This document shows, one piece after another, positions 1 to 10,900 of a stretch of 64,000 nt of DNA (its first letter is position 1; every line of letters begins with the position of its first letter). Under the pieces are notes generated by a model, which had not been told where the DNA came from, made no database searches, and saw nothing but the letters and a program-made list of their open reading frames with translations. The stretch is from contig CM053329.1 of NCBI GenBank assembly GCA_028583605.1, forward strand, positions 5,828,001 through 5,892,000, given 5' to 3'. The DNA comes from Dastarcus helophoroides. Taxonomy: Eukaryota > Arthropoda > Insecta > Coleoptera > Bothrideridae. A program made the position numbers and the translations under genes.

Positions 1-756
1 GGGATGGATTGCTATTTTAAAAACTGCTACTTCGTAGCAGTTATTTAGCTGAAGCGGCTTCAAGCTGCTACTCAATTTTAAAAATAGCTGCTTCGCTGCT
101 TCGTATTTTACATCGTAGTTCTCTTGACAGAAATCGCGAAATCGGAAACCCCGATAAGCAGTCGACAATACTCGAATATGACTGGCTGCGATTTATTATC
201 AAAAATAGCAGCTTCGCTTGCTGCTTCGCTTCTTCGTATCATCGCATGTCTGTTGATAGATACTGCCACCCCGATCCCAGTCGATAATATCCGAATATTC
301 GAGGTGACGCGCGTCGCCGCTCAGACTGCAATTTATTTTTATGATTAATTTCGAAATTGTTGGCTGTTGATTCTTACAGTTTTACAGATCTGTGATCACA
401 TTTTTTATGCGAAAATGTTCTAATGTCAATGTCATTACTAATTTTAAGAGCCTTTACGCACGTTGAGATTTATCCAAAAGGAAAGTAAAATTAAAACAGT
501 TATTTGGAAATTTTGACAATCGTACTCTGTGATCTACACTTTATCAGAACGATAATAACACTATCAAACTACACGATAGTAGAATCTCGTGACGCAAAAC
601 AGTTTGTAAACCGTAAATTCCTACAAAGAAGCAAATAGCAAGCTGCCATCATCGAACTACCCACAACCTTGCAAACTACTATTTTTAAGCTGCTTTTAGA
701 AAGAAGCAGTAACTGCTATAACTGTTATTTGAAAGTAGCAGGTTTGCCCATCCCTA
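1..756. mobile_element. hAT-like non-autonomous element (MITE), left end cut by window
   Basis: The right end reads TTTGCCCATCCCTA, the complement of TAGGGATGGGCAAA, a typical hAT-type terminus. The window opens with GGGATGGATTGC, which looks like the matching left terminus. The ends also share the words AGTAGCAG and GTTATTT in inverted orientation. The interior holds two diverged copies of a unit of about 120 bp (roughly 80-195 and 198-320), each starting with GCTTCGCTGCTTCG-like text and containing GTCGA(C/T)AAT and CGAATAT. No transposase is visible; the 74-residue reading frame at 124-348 is a by-product of the repeats. The 8-bp target duplication cannot be tested because the left flank is outside the window. 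Confidence 0.5.
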
Positions 757-3700
757 CATCTAGCCATTCCGCCGGTTCTGCTTTGTAGCAATTTCAGCCT
801 ATTTGGAAGATAGCGGTTCCACGTGTGTTTGGAATACTACTGTACCTTCGGTATTAAATCGTTTAGTAACCTAAGCTCTTGGTACAAAATAAGTAGGAAC
901 CAGAAGGTTAACTCTCGCCTTATCTTTTTGTGGTCGATGCCGACAACCTGTAACTTCGACTTGTTATAAACAGCTTTTTTACATAGGCCTACCGCACATT
1001 TTAATTATTGTGTTTTGATAATATTTTAGTAATTGTAGGAATTACTTACAAGAATTAAATCCTACACTAACATTGTTACAACGAAATATGATACTTTAAT
1101 TCTAAAGAAAAGGGTCCAAGAGTTGGATATATAACCAGACTCGATTCGTTTAAAATCTCGGACCTTGCCATATCTACTATACTGGCACTTTCAACATAGC
1201 GTTCTGGTTGTTATTTATTTTGTGCTCTTGGTATACAACTGCAATTAAAACTGTATGCGAGTGCATCATGATTTTAAAATTCAATAATACATTAAGATAA
1301 ACGGGTCGTTAGACCGGTTAACGTATACTCTACACTCATTAAGGTTTGGATAAATACAATATCTAGCTGACGCTGCCCAAGTCAGTTTTATTTGAGATTT
1401 CAGCATCGGCGATACCTTGCAGTTTCTGGCTGGTTTCAGGACCATATCCGGATTTAACAGCACTTGTGGTCAAATCCGTTTGGTTTTAGTATTTTGCGTG
1501 TGACATTTGAAGATTTACCCCTGGATGACTGTGCAATTGGGGACCTAGTACAAGATTCAAATCTCCACATTATAGAACCTCCCTCCGTCACAGGTACATG
1601 TTTCGCCATCCTCCCATCGCTTTGGTTTAGTCGACTTTCATTGTTTTCAGGCTCTTTAGAGTTTCTTGGTGGAAGCGCAGTATGATCTTAGTGGCACAGA
1701 GTGATACCTGCTTTTTTGGAATTTTTTGTCCTGATATTTATTTGGCTGTTTCCAACTTCTCAAGAGGCCAATTAATATTCGGCTTGGCGTACACTATCCA
1801 CAGTACCGACGTGGATGTACAATTCATGGTTCAGGGATGCTGAAGTTCCCTTTTTGTGTTTGCTCTACTTGCTTTCTCCTCCTAAAAAAAGTTCCAGCTT
1901 GACTCGGTACAAATGGCTCCATGAGATGAAATTAGTTAAATACCAAGATTTTTTTTTATTTTGTGCCATAGATAATTAGTACTTGTTGTTCTCTCATTCA
2001 CTTTTTGTACTAGTTTCATCGCTGCACTCATTTGCTTATTTAGAAAAGCAACGCTGATTTTCAAGTTGTCCACCTCCAAATAATTCGGCGTCTATAAAGC
2101 TATAAAAGTCCCATTCCTAAAAAATTGTCACATAGATTTTCGGCGGGCAATAATCGAAAGCGAGCAATAAAGCTATTAAAGTCCCAATCCTAAAAAAATG
2201 TCACATAGATTTTCGGCTAGGCAATAACATTACTATCAATTAATCAGTTAAATTTAAAAATATAATTATTATGACCAAAAGAAAATATTAAAAATGAAAC
2301 GTAAATGAAATGTAAAAATCAAATAATACAGTGTTAGTGAAAACTAGGGTTAAGGCACAACTTCTCGTTATACGATTTTGATGTAAATTCATCGCTTTTT
2401 TAAAAAGACTTTTACTCGACCACGAACGACATTCTTGTATGACTCAGGAAATTGTTTGTATTGTATTATTTTAAGTCAACAGCTGTCACCACACTTTTAA
2501 TTTTAGTAAATTTAAGACACTAATACCATGTATTAGCTTCGGAACAATGGGCAGTGCTGATTTATGCAGTTTTGGTGAATCTACCCACCTTGTTTAAAGA
2601 AATACGCCGATTTTCATCTACAGTTTAGTAAAAGCCCTTTGAAGTCTATCAACCTGGCTAAGGAGTTTGATCGATAAGAAGGGGGGAAATATTGGTCAGT
2701 AGTGGATGGTTTTTCTGATGCTTTGGCATTGTATCAGCAAGAGATTACCACCTGATCGCGAGCTCTACCTCTATCATTGCACTGGAAAATCTTAAAATTG
2801 TTTCAACTAAATAACTTTTTTATGAACACGTACCAACTTAACAAAATTGCTATTGGTTGTTTTACAACCGTCTCATGAAAGAAATGAAAACTAAATTTTA
2901 ATTAAACTTCATATGTGAATTAGTAGTGATATAATTTAGTTTTATTTAGGCCATATGTTTAACTGACTATTTTAATATTGATTTCCCAATAAATTATTAA
3001 GTCGACAAACTGCGTTCTTCCTTCATTTTAATTTAATAAACCTTATAATAAAGTAATTTTTAATTTGACCTGTTTTTTGTAGAGTTGTGGGTGTTTTTAT
3101 ATTTACTGGTGGTAACCGAAGAAAAGGTATTGCAATATTGCAAATGTGCGAGAATGTAGAATATACAGAATAATACATGTCAATCCTTTTTTTATCGATC
3201 AGGTTACCTCTTCAATTTAAGGTAATATGCGTTAGACGATTTGCTATAACTTTTAGAGCTATTTTATTAATTTTCTAAAAGCACCAAATATTCCAAGATA
3301 TCCATGTTAAATTAACACTAACAGATTGAAAGAAACGGTTACCGTAGTGGTTACCGTAAATAATTTATTTTAACTAGAAAACGACAAAAATATTCATTTT
3401 TTACCGAATTTATTGGTTATGCAGAACCGTGTAATATTTATCATAATTAAATATTCTGTAAACATTTAATATGTAACATATTTTGAACTTGTAAATAAGT
3501 ATATTAAATGGTATGAATTGATACAAAATGATACTAACACTAAAAAATTTCTTTCAGGAATAAAATGCTCGTTTATTTGTGAGTTAAAAAAAAATAATTT
3601 TCAGAGTCTTTTATACAAAGCTTGAAATGCATGGTTTTAAATTTGCGCCTATTGATTTTTCCATTAAAATGCCACTACATTCTGTTCGTTTCGCAATTAG

Positions 3701-4192
3701 TAATTCTGATGTCCTTTTAAGTTAGCTACTAATTAAAAGCCTTTCCGGGTCCTTAGAGCGTACACATTCTTACTTGAGTAATGATGTTAAAAATATACTA
3801 ATTAATTCAAAATTACCATCCCCTTAGATGCTATAATTTCACTGCACTGTAAAGTTTTAAAAATAAGAAGAAAACAATTAAAAAATTACGGTGTTAGCTT
3901 CGAATTAATCGGAAATACTTTGAAAAAGTTATTAATTGGGAAATTGTAATTAAAGGAGGAAGTTAAGTCGACAAAAGAAGAAATACTGAACTATTTGCTA
4001 AATATTTAATTGTATTTCATATAGGTTTTGAATTATTATTTCTGAAAAAACTTTTTACACATATAGCCCTGCAATGTCCATATTAGAATAAATCCGACAA
4101 CGTGGTGATTGCAAGTGAGCGGAACAATCTGCCCGTTGTTGGATTCTCGATAGTCTGAAGCGTATAACAATAGCTTTAGAATGCGCAAGATA
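757..4192. other. Non-coding stretch upstream of the CCBE1 exons
   Basis: I found no exon with convincing splice sites and homology. The N-terminal exon(s) of CCBE1, which should end in phase 2 and encode a signal peptide and a CC-G-Y-type cysteine motif, were not located here. The frame at 1464-1685 is open on both strands but matches nothing I recognise. A short tandem duplication lies at 2092-2227. Confidence 0.5.
2092..2227 (+). repeat. Two-copy tandem duplication, period about 73 bp
   Basis: Unit 1 (2092-2152) and unit 2 (2165-2227) share AGTCCCA-TCCTAAAAAA and TGTCACATAGATTTTCGGC with a few substitutions. Both end in GGCAATAA. No coding potential is seen. Confidence 0.8.
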
Positions 4193-4196
4193 CTAT

Positions 4197-4535
4197 TGTA
4201 ACGAAATGTAAATATAGAATTTAGTAAATAAGAAAAAATTTCTAGAAAGATCTGATAAGGGAAAGCGGCCGCGATAATGAATCAAACGGCAGATAAGCGT
4301 TCCAGAAATTTCGGCAAACGATAAGCCTTATCTGCTGGATTTTTCTAGAACCCGGAAACTATATAAGGCGGTCGCCTTTCTCTTGAGAGAAGTCAGTCAG
4401 AAGTCAGTGCAATTAGTGACTTAGTAGTTAGAAGTGAGTTAATAATTCAGTTGTAGTGTTCCGAGTTTAGTTTAGAAATAAAGTTTGTAGAATTTAACAA
4501 GGGTTAATAATCATTCGAACCGATAGCCCGCAACC
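4197..4535 (+). mobile_element. Solo LTR, copy 1 (TGTAACG family)
   Basis: The element starts TGTAACGAAATG and ends CCCGCAACC (terminal A of the family's CAACA changed). It is flanked by the direct repeat CTAT (4193-4196 and 4536-4539), a 4-bp target duplication as in Gypsy-type retroelements. It carries a TATA box (TATATAAG, 4360-4367), an AATAAA signal (4477-4482) and an internal GCGGCCGC. Upstream of the TATA box are three heat-shock-element-like sites: TTCTAGAA (4240-4247), TTCCAGAAATTTC (4300-4312) and TTCTAGAA (4343-4350). There is no internal coding region, so it is a solo LTR left by recombination. Four other copies or pieces in the window confirm the family. Confidence 0.85.
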
Positions 4536-4587
4536 CTATTATATTTAGTACATTACATTTAATTTCTTTAGTGACATTACAACATAA

Positions 4588-4922
4588 TGTAACGAAATGT
4601 AAATTGTAGAATTTAGTGCATAAGAAAAGTTTCTAGAAAGATCTGATAAGGGGAAAGCGGCCGCGATAACGAAGCAAACAGCAAATAAGCGTTCCCGAAA
4701 GCCTTATCTGCCGGATTGTTCTAGAACCTGGAGGCCAAATCTATATAAAGCTGCCGGCTTTCCCTCAAATTAGTTAGAGTCGGTGTAGTTAAGTAGAGTT
4801 AGCAGTTAGAAATCAATAAGTGAGTTAATTGTTCAGTTGTAGTGATCTGAGTTGAGTTTGAAAATAAAGTGGGTATTATTCAATTCACGTGGTAATCAAT
4901 TCGAACCGATAAACCCGTAACA
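4588..4922 (+). mobile_element. Solo LTR, copy 2 (TGTAACG family)
   Basis: The element starts TGTAACGAAATG and ends CCCGTAACA. It is flanked by ATAA on both sides (4584-4587 and 4923-4926). TATATAAA lies at 4742-4749 and AATAAA at 4863-4868. HSE-like sites are TTCTAGAA (4631-4638), TTCCCGAA (4692-4699) and TTCTAGAA (4719-4726). Its target duplication differs from that of copy 1, only about 50 bp upstream, so these are two separate insertions and not the two ends of one provirus. Confidence 0.87.
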
Positions 4923-4926
4923 ATAA

Positions 4927-5570
4927 TAATACTGATAATAATAGGGCATTAGCTCATGACATTATGACAAAATTAAAAAGGCTAGATGTTTGCAGACAAA
5001 ATTTTACTAATTAAGCAAGTAAAAAACAATTCAAAAACTAATAAAACCGTGTCAAGAAAGTTCAACAGAAGGTCTTACAGTTTAGCAGACTGTTTGTGCG
5101 GCTGTAATGAACAAACATTTTTTTTTTGTTTTGTCTTTTTTTTGTTGAATTATACGCCACTTTTTTAGACCTAAATTGAAATTTGTCATTGCGTCCTTTT
5201 TTTTACAGCTTATTTGCACCAAGCTTTAGTGTTATTTGTACCATTGGCAAAGTAGTGCTTTTCAATTCTGTGTAATGTGACTGATTAAACACATATTTGC
5301 CTAGAAGAGGTTTGATCCTGTTTTATATCAACATTTATTTTGATTTTTTGGACACCCTGAAGTTTATATTTTAATTATGGCTACCTAGAATAACAAATAA
5401 AAACAAGGGTTTTTGTAATTTTCAAACTACAAAAACCTCCTTTTCAAAGGACGATCGATATATTCTGCATGGGTCAATTTTACACTTTTTCGGTTTCCCT
5501 TCTTCCGACTCGGAAAATTATTAACCGTGGAGTTTGTTCTTTAGGTACGAGAACAAAAAAAATATTAAGT
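4927..5570. other. No gene seen
   Basis: AT-rich sequence. The 60-residue frame at 4986-5168 contains poly-F low complexity and has no family match. No repeat boundary was recognised. Confidence 0.5.
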
Positions 5571-6975
5571 TGCTAAATCAAGGATATATAGATTAAACCA
5601 AATTTGATTTCCACTACAGGAATCTCGTAAACCATTAGAGATACAAAAAACCTTAAGTGGGAAAAGTAGTGCAGAATTTAATGCTTAATATTATTCCGCT
5701 GAGAAAACAATTGAATTCCAATTCGTCTTTATTTTATTTAGAAAAAACTGAACTTGTTTATTTGAAGTTCGATTGAAAAAATTCAAAAACTGTGATTAGT
5801 TTGTTTTTTGATGCCTTTACATGATGTACTTTATTTTTTTCTAAATTCAATTGTTTCCGAGAAAATTATGTCAACTTTGTAATTTCTTATAGACGCCATG
5901 TTGGATTTTATCATTCTTGAATTTAACATATTTTTCTGATTAATTTAATGTATAAAATGTTACACTTTAAATGTGGCAAAGTATTATTGAAAAACCAACA
6001 ATATTATAACAAACTGTATAGTTTTGAAATATTTATTAATAATCGTAAGGTGCATGATTCCCTTTAAATTACATAATTCTTAGAACAGTATTATTACTTT
6101 ATTAAGTCCGACTTTCCCATGACTCATACATAAGTGTGCGTTTTTGACTTCTCTAGAAGTTAAATATTTTAAGACGGATAATGTGCATAAATATGCGAGT
6201 CATTTATAATAGTTAGATTATTAGATATTTCAGGTTACACGAATAAGTATTCACTGTTAAAAGAATTTTTGTAAAAATTGCCGATAAAATTTTTAAAACA
6301 TCTACAGGTTTTCATAGAATTACGCCATTTAAAGAAGTGCATGCTCGTTACGATTTTACTAGTAACTGTTTAAATATTGCACAGTTTGTTACAATATTTT
6401 TAGATTTTTAATAATTATTAGGTACTGTATTCTTATTATTAACAGGCATGGCACTTGCATCGCCTATTATAATTTTTTTGTTTAAAAATAAAAAAATGGT
6501 TCCTTTAACCAACTTTGCTACATTTGAAATGTGACATGTCATATATTAAATTAATCAGAAAAATATGTCAAATTTGAAAATGATAAAATCCAATATGGCG
6601 TCTATAAGAAATAACAAAGTTGACATAATTTTCTCGAAAATAGTTAAATTTAAAAATAATTCACTTACATCAATGAAAAGACCTCAAAACAAACTAATTA
6701 CAACTAATTACAGTTTTTAAATTTTTTTAATCGGACCTCAAATAAACAAGTTACAGCTGATTTTTAAAAATGACGATTTTCAGTTTTTTCTAAATAAAAC
6801 AAAGACAAATTGAAATTCAATTATTTATTTTCTCAGCGAAATAATATTAGGTATTAAATTGTGCACTACTTTGCCCATTCAATCCTTCTTGTATCTCTAA
6901 TAGTTTACGATATGCCTATAGTGGAAATCAAATTCGGTTCAACCTATATAGTGGTTGAACCAGCAATTCAAGGTC
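5571..6975. mobile_element. Long-inverted-repeat (foldback) element
   Basis: The arm at 5571-5998 is the diverged reverse complement of the arm at about 6493-6975. Shared landmarks are TTGATTTCCACTA near the outer ends, TCTTATAGACGCCAT / ATGGCGTCTATAAGA, and CTGATTAATTTAAT near the inner ends. The spacer is about 500 bp with no coding sequence. Long arms and no transposase fit a foldback-type or non-autonomous DNA element. Outer boundaries are uncertain by tens of bases and no target duplication was identified. Confidence 0.7.
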
Positions 6976-7840
6976 TTTTTTCACCTTTTTAGTAATCGAC
7001 ACTAGCAAAAAAGTTTTTCCTCGACTAGGTTTAAACGCGATTCGTTATGTATGGTTGTCTTTCTAATACCCAAAGACACCCCAATTTAACAATGTCACAT
7101 GACAATCTTGCATTACCGATTCGTACACAACATTGATGTTTTCAAGATCCAACAACCGATTTCAGATCACTTTCCTTACATTTGTTCGTGAGTCGAGTTT
7201 GAACTCTCTAAATATGTAGTTCTTTTAGATGGTATTTATAGAGAAAGGTTGTTAGATGTTATGTTATTGAGATAATTTATGCATCGACAATTAGAGTGAT
7301 CAGTTAGTTCCAACTTTGAACTCTAATAAAATCTTGAAATTACTGTTAAAAACAAAAATAGCAACCATATATCTGAATCTCTTGAGTTACTTTTTCCGTT
7401 TAAGATGTCAAATATTATAATGATTATGCTAGATGTAACATCAATTTGCACGAAGATGACGAAACTTTCTAAAGGAATAAAGTCGATATTTAGTAATAAT
7501 TGCCTAGTTGTATGGTTGCTAATACAATATTTAATATATATCTACTGTAAGTGAGAGAGTGTAAGTGCCTAGAGTACGCTAGATGTGACTTGCATCACAT
7601 GAATACATTTTCAGTTTGGCCTATGCCTGGTCTTGCTTGTGTTAAGGTCTATAATTAGGTTTTACCATAAAGTTTGCTAATCATAAAAGACTAAGAAGGC
7701 ATGGAATTAAATGAATGTACGTCGTAGTAATATTTATAGCAATTAAAGAAAATGTGAGGTTTGAATATGTCGCTCTAAATTTATTAAACAGTCTGGTTGC
7801 GTTTGGAAATGTTTCTTAATAAGCTTTATTTGTTGTGCAG
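6976..7840. other. No gene seen (immediately upstream of first recognised CCBE1 exon)
   Basis: AT-rich DNA without a recognisable exon. Because the exon at 7841 begins in phase 2, this is intron, ending in the acceptor TTATTTGTTGTGCAG. Confidence 0.5.
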
Positions 7841-7989
7841 ATGCGTGTCTAAAGAGCAAGACCCTTGCTTAATGGGGCTGTGTGAGCAGCATTGTACGGT
7901 CTATTTACAACGTGTCATTTGCACTTGTTTCGATGGTTACAAATTCAGTCCTGAAAACCAAAAGCGAGGAATAAAACCAGCCTGCGTTG
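7841..7989 (+). CDS. CCBE1: CCBE1 exon: EGF-like domain
   Basis: Acceptor TGTTGTGCAG, then one base completing a codon (phase 2), then CVSKEQDPC. It ends ACV plus G before GTAAGT (phase 1). Six cysteines follow the EGF pattern (CLMGLCEQHC, VICTCFDGYKF), closely matching the first EGF of vertebrate CCBE1 (CEQQC...CTCYPGY). The residue before the first cysteine is split with a missing upstream exon. Confidence 0.9.
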
Positions 7990-10900
7990 GTAAGTGCCTT
8001 ATCTCTTTCATGTTCATGAAACAGAGCTCCCCTAACTTGCATGCTTGCCAAGAAAACCTCCGTGTTCAAGGCTCTTTATTTACACTTAATACATACATTT
8101 TGCAAGAATAAACTAACATGAAGCACAAAAGAGAACCGAATGAGACATCAAAATGGATTACAGCTTCAAAGAAAATAATTTCAAATTAGCGCCTTGCTAC
8201 ATTCAATTCATTTAAATTCAACTGAAATAGCTTACCATCTATTCAGGTTCGTGAAAAATGCCCGACCTTTAGCGAAATAGTCTGATTATCTGACATAGCA
8301 ATCCATCAACATTTTTACAACGTGGTCACTATAACATTTTATCTATTTGCAGACATAAATGAATGTTTGGAAAGTAATGGAGACTGCGATCACGAATGCA
8401 TCAACGAAGTGGGTAGTTACCGATGTGCTTGCAAATCTGGTTTCCATCTCGCTGCGGACAATAGGACTTGTGAACCCGACGGAAACCTGAGCGAATCAGA
8501 GCAGGCTGCCTATTCAAATCGGTGTTATGCCAACTGCGATACTGTGCTTCGCTTACATGACAAACTGAAACGCCTGCAAGAAAAGGTATTTATCACATAA
8601 GCGTTACGAAATATTACAGCACCCTAAGAAACTTATTGCAAATAAAGAGTGCCATAAACATCAAATAAGATTCTACCTTAAGTCCATGGAGAGTTTTACC
8701 CCTTTCTCACATCGGCAATTAAACAAATAATTACCCGATACGTATTTTGCCAGCACAACTGGCATTTTTAAGCGTACTAATACTAGTTGTTTAGGAAAAG
8801 AAGTACCGACATCATCTGGATTGAAATTCAAATCGATACTGCAGTATCGATACTACAGTATCGATTTGAATTTCAATGCAGATGATGTCGGTAATTCTTT
8901 TGCTAATAAATTAGGATTAGTGCGCTTGAAAGGAAACAGCAATTTGCACCTATGCAATTCTGCTTGTTAAATATAAAACTCTAATTAAATTGCTTACCGG
9001 AAATATGTAGATCTGTGTATTATTTAATATTTTCTTGTAGTTTGACACGTTAATCCAATATTAACCACTTTTAACTTGATATTTAGCAATTTGTAAGACT
9101 TTGATTTGAAGACTTTAAAGTTATCTTTTTAGAATTTTTTAAGCTAAGAATATAGTACTGGCTTGGAGGTATTAGGGGCAACTAAATCATCGTCAAGTGA
9201 CGACGTATAGTGGAACGTTCAAAGTCTAGACAATTTCAAGACTCCAATTTCAGACAGATACCATAGATGATATAACAAAATCTTTATCTTTATCAGATTT
9301 AGGGCCCGTATATTCACCTTCTGATTAAGTTACTGGTAACGCTACCTGACGGATAACAGCACAATCTGACAGAAAAGCATTGATTCACCCTCTGATAAAT
9401 AAAAACCTTCTGATATATTGTTTATCAGAGAGGTAAATTTATCTGCTACCTGGCAAGGTATAGGCATTCCAGCTGAACCAAAAACAATAGTGGAAACACC
9501 CATAAAGGAGGTTCTGGATATCTTCAAAATAACAGACCTAATATGAGTTAATTGTGGAGGGCACAATAAGCGAATAATAAAATAAAATACAGTTGAATTT
9601 TCGACCTTTTTTGTCATTTTAACCTTTGTAGATTTTAAACTTCCAGAAATAAGCAGAATGTTCGTTTTTAATAGCAACATGCAACTTTACTTTTCTCTCA
9701 AAAATATTGCCAACATAAAGCATACCTTATGCCACAGGATTTTCACAAAAATTATTCAGCACCCTATTACGTTATCCTGTGATCTGTTGCAGTGATTGTG
9801 AAAAAAATATTTTGTTGGGTAGCAAGTATCTTGAATAGTGAAATTATTGCAAGGATTTAAAAACAAAATTATTAGCTAAAGTCAGTGTGCAATTTTTGCC
9901 GGTTCTATTTCCATGGCAATTATTGGAGTACATTTCGATATCTTTTGTTACCGATAGTTTCTCAAATAAATAAAATAAAAATAAAAATATAAAAAAACTT
10001 GACGTATCAGCTTTGTCATTCTTATCATAATTTCGTCATTATTGATATGTTGCAGACTACTTGAATGAAAAACACAAAACAATTTCTATGAAATGAAAAG
10101 AAAAAACTGTTGTTAAATTAATTTTTTTTTAAAACGAAAGCGAATTACGTCATACTCTTTTACACTCTACTCAATAAAAACTTGACCTACAATATGTATA
10201 AGCGTTATATGGATCTGAGGTTCCTAAGTTTAATTTTTTCTAGAAGACTAGGTTTTTCTTAAATAAAGTTTCAAGTATATAGACAATACTTTCCAAAACC
10301 AATAAGGTTCTTTTCTGAAAAACGTCAAAGCTATAGAAACAAGAATGGCAGGAATCATTTAAGATTTGCCACCTCTAGCGTTATAACAGACATTTGCATA
10401 GTCATTTTTTAATGACCCGAATTTTGGAGTTAATGGCAATTTAAAAATGTAGCAAATGGTACCTTCTACAGAAAACCCTCCTCTATCCAAAAAGGTATTG
10501 TTGCGTGTTACGGGTAAGATAATTAATACCCCTTGAATTGTAAACAAATGTTTCCAGAGAGTTCCTTACACTACACACAAATGCAAATTTTACAACTACA
10601 GTTTGTAACGGTATATTAAAACTGATTTGGAGCGAATTTAACGGAAATATAATCAAATAATTATGTTTATGGCAAAAAATCGTCCTTTTAGCATTTCCCG
10701 ATAATAGAGCAAACTACGACCAACGGTTTCTTATACATACGTGAACTTCGAAAACAATTAAAAAATCATATAATTTAAATATAAATAATATTATGTTTTC
10801 CTTGTTTTTTGCAGCAAACTTCTGTCAAGTTCAATATGAAATACAAATATTGTTAGAGCAAATTTTGTTGTATTTTTTAATCTTTCTTGATTTCAGGGCA

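Noticed and set aside
1464..1685. 73-residue frame with few low-complexity runs
   Set aside because: Open on both strands, no splice context and no family recognised; possibly an old transposon fragment, but nothing decides it.
4197..4922. The two adjacent LTRs as one short provirus
   Set aside because: Different 4-bp target duplications and only about 50 bp between them.
10813..10860. Acceptor TTTTTTGCAG followed by a short open stretch as the missing CCBE1 exon
   Set aside because: A stop follows within 14 codons, with no donor before it.
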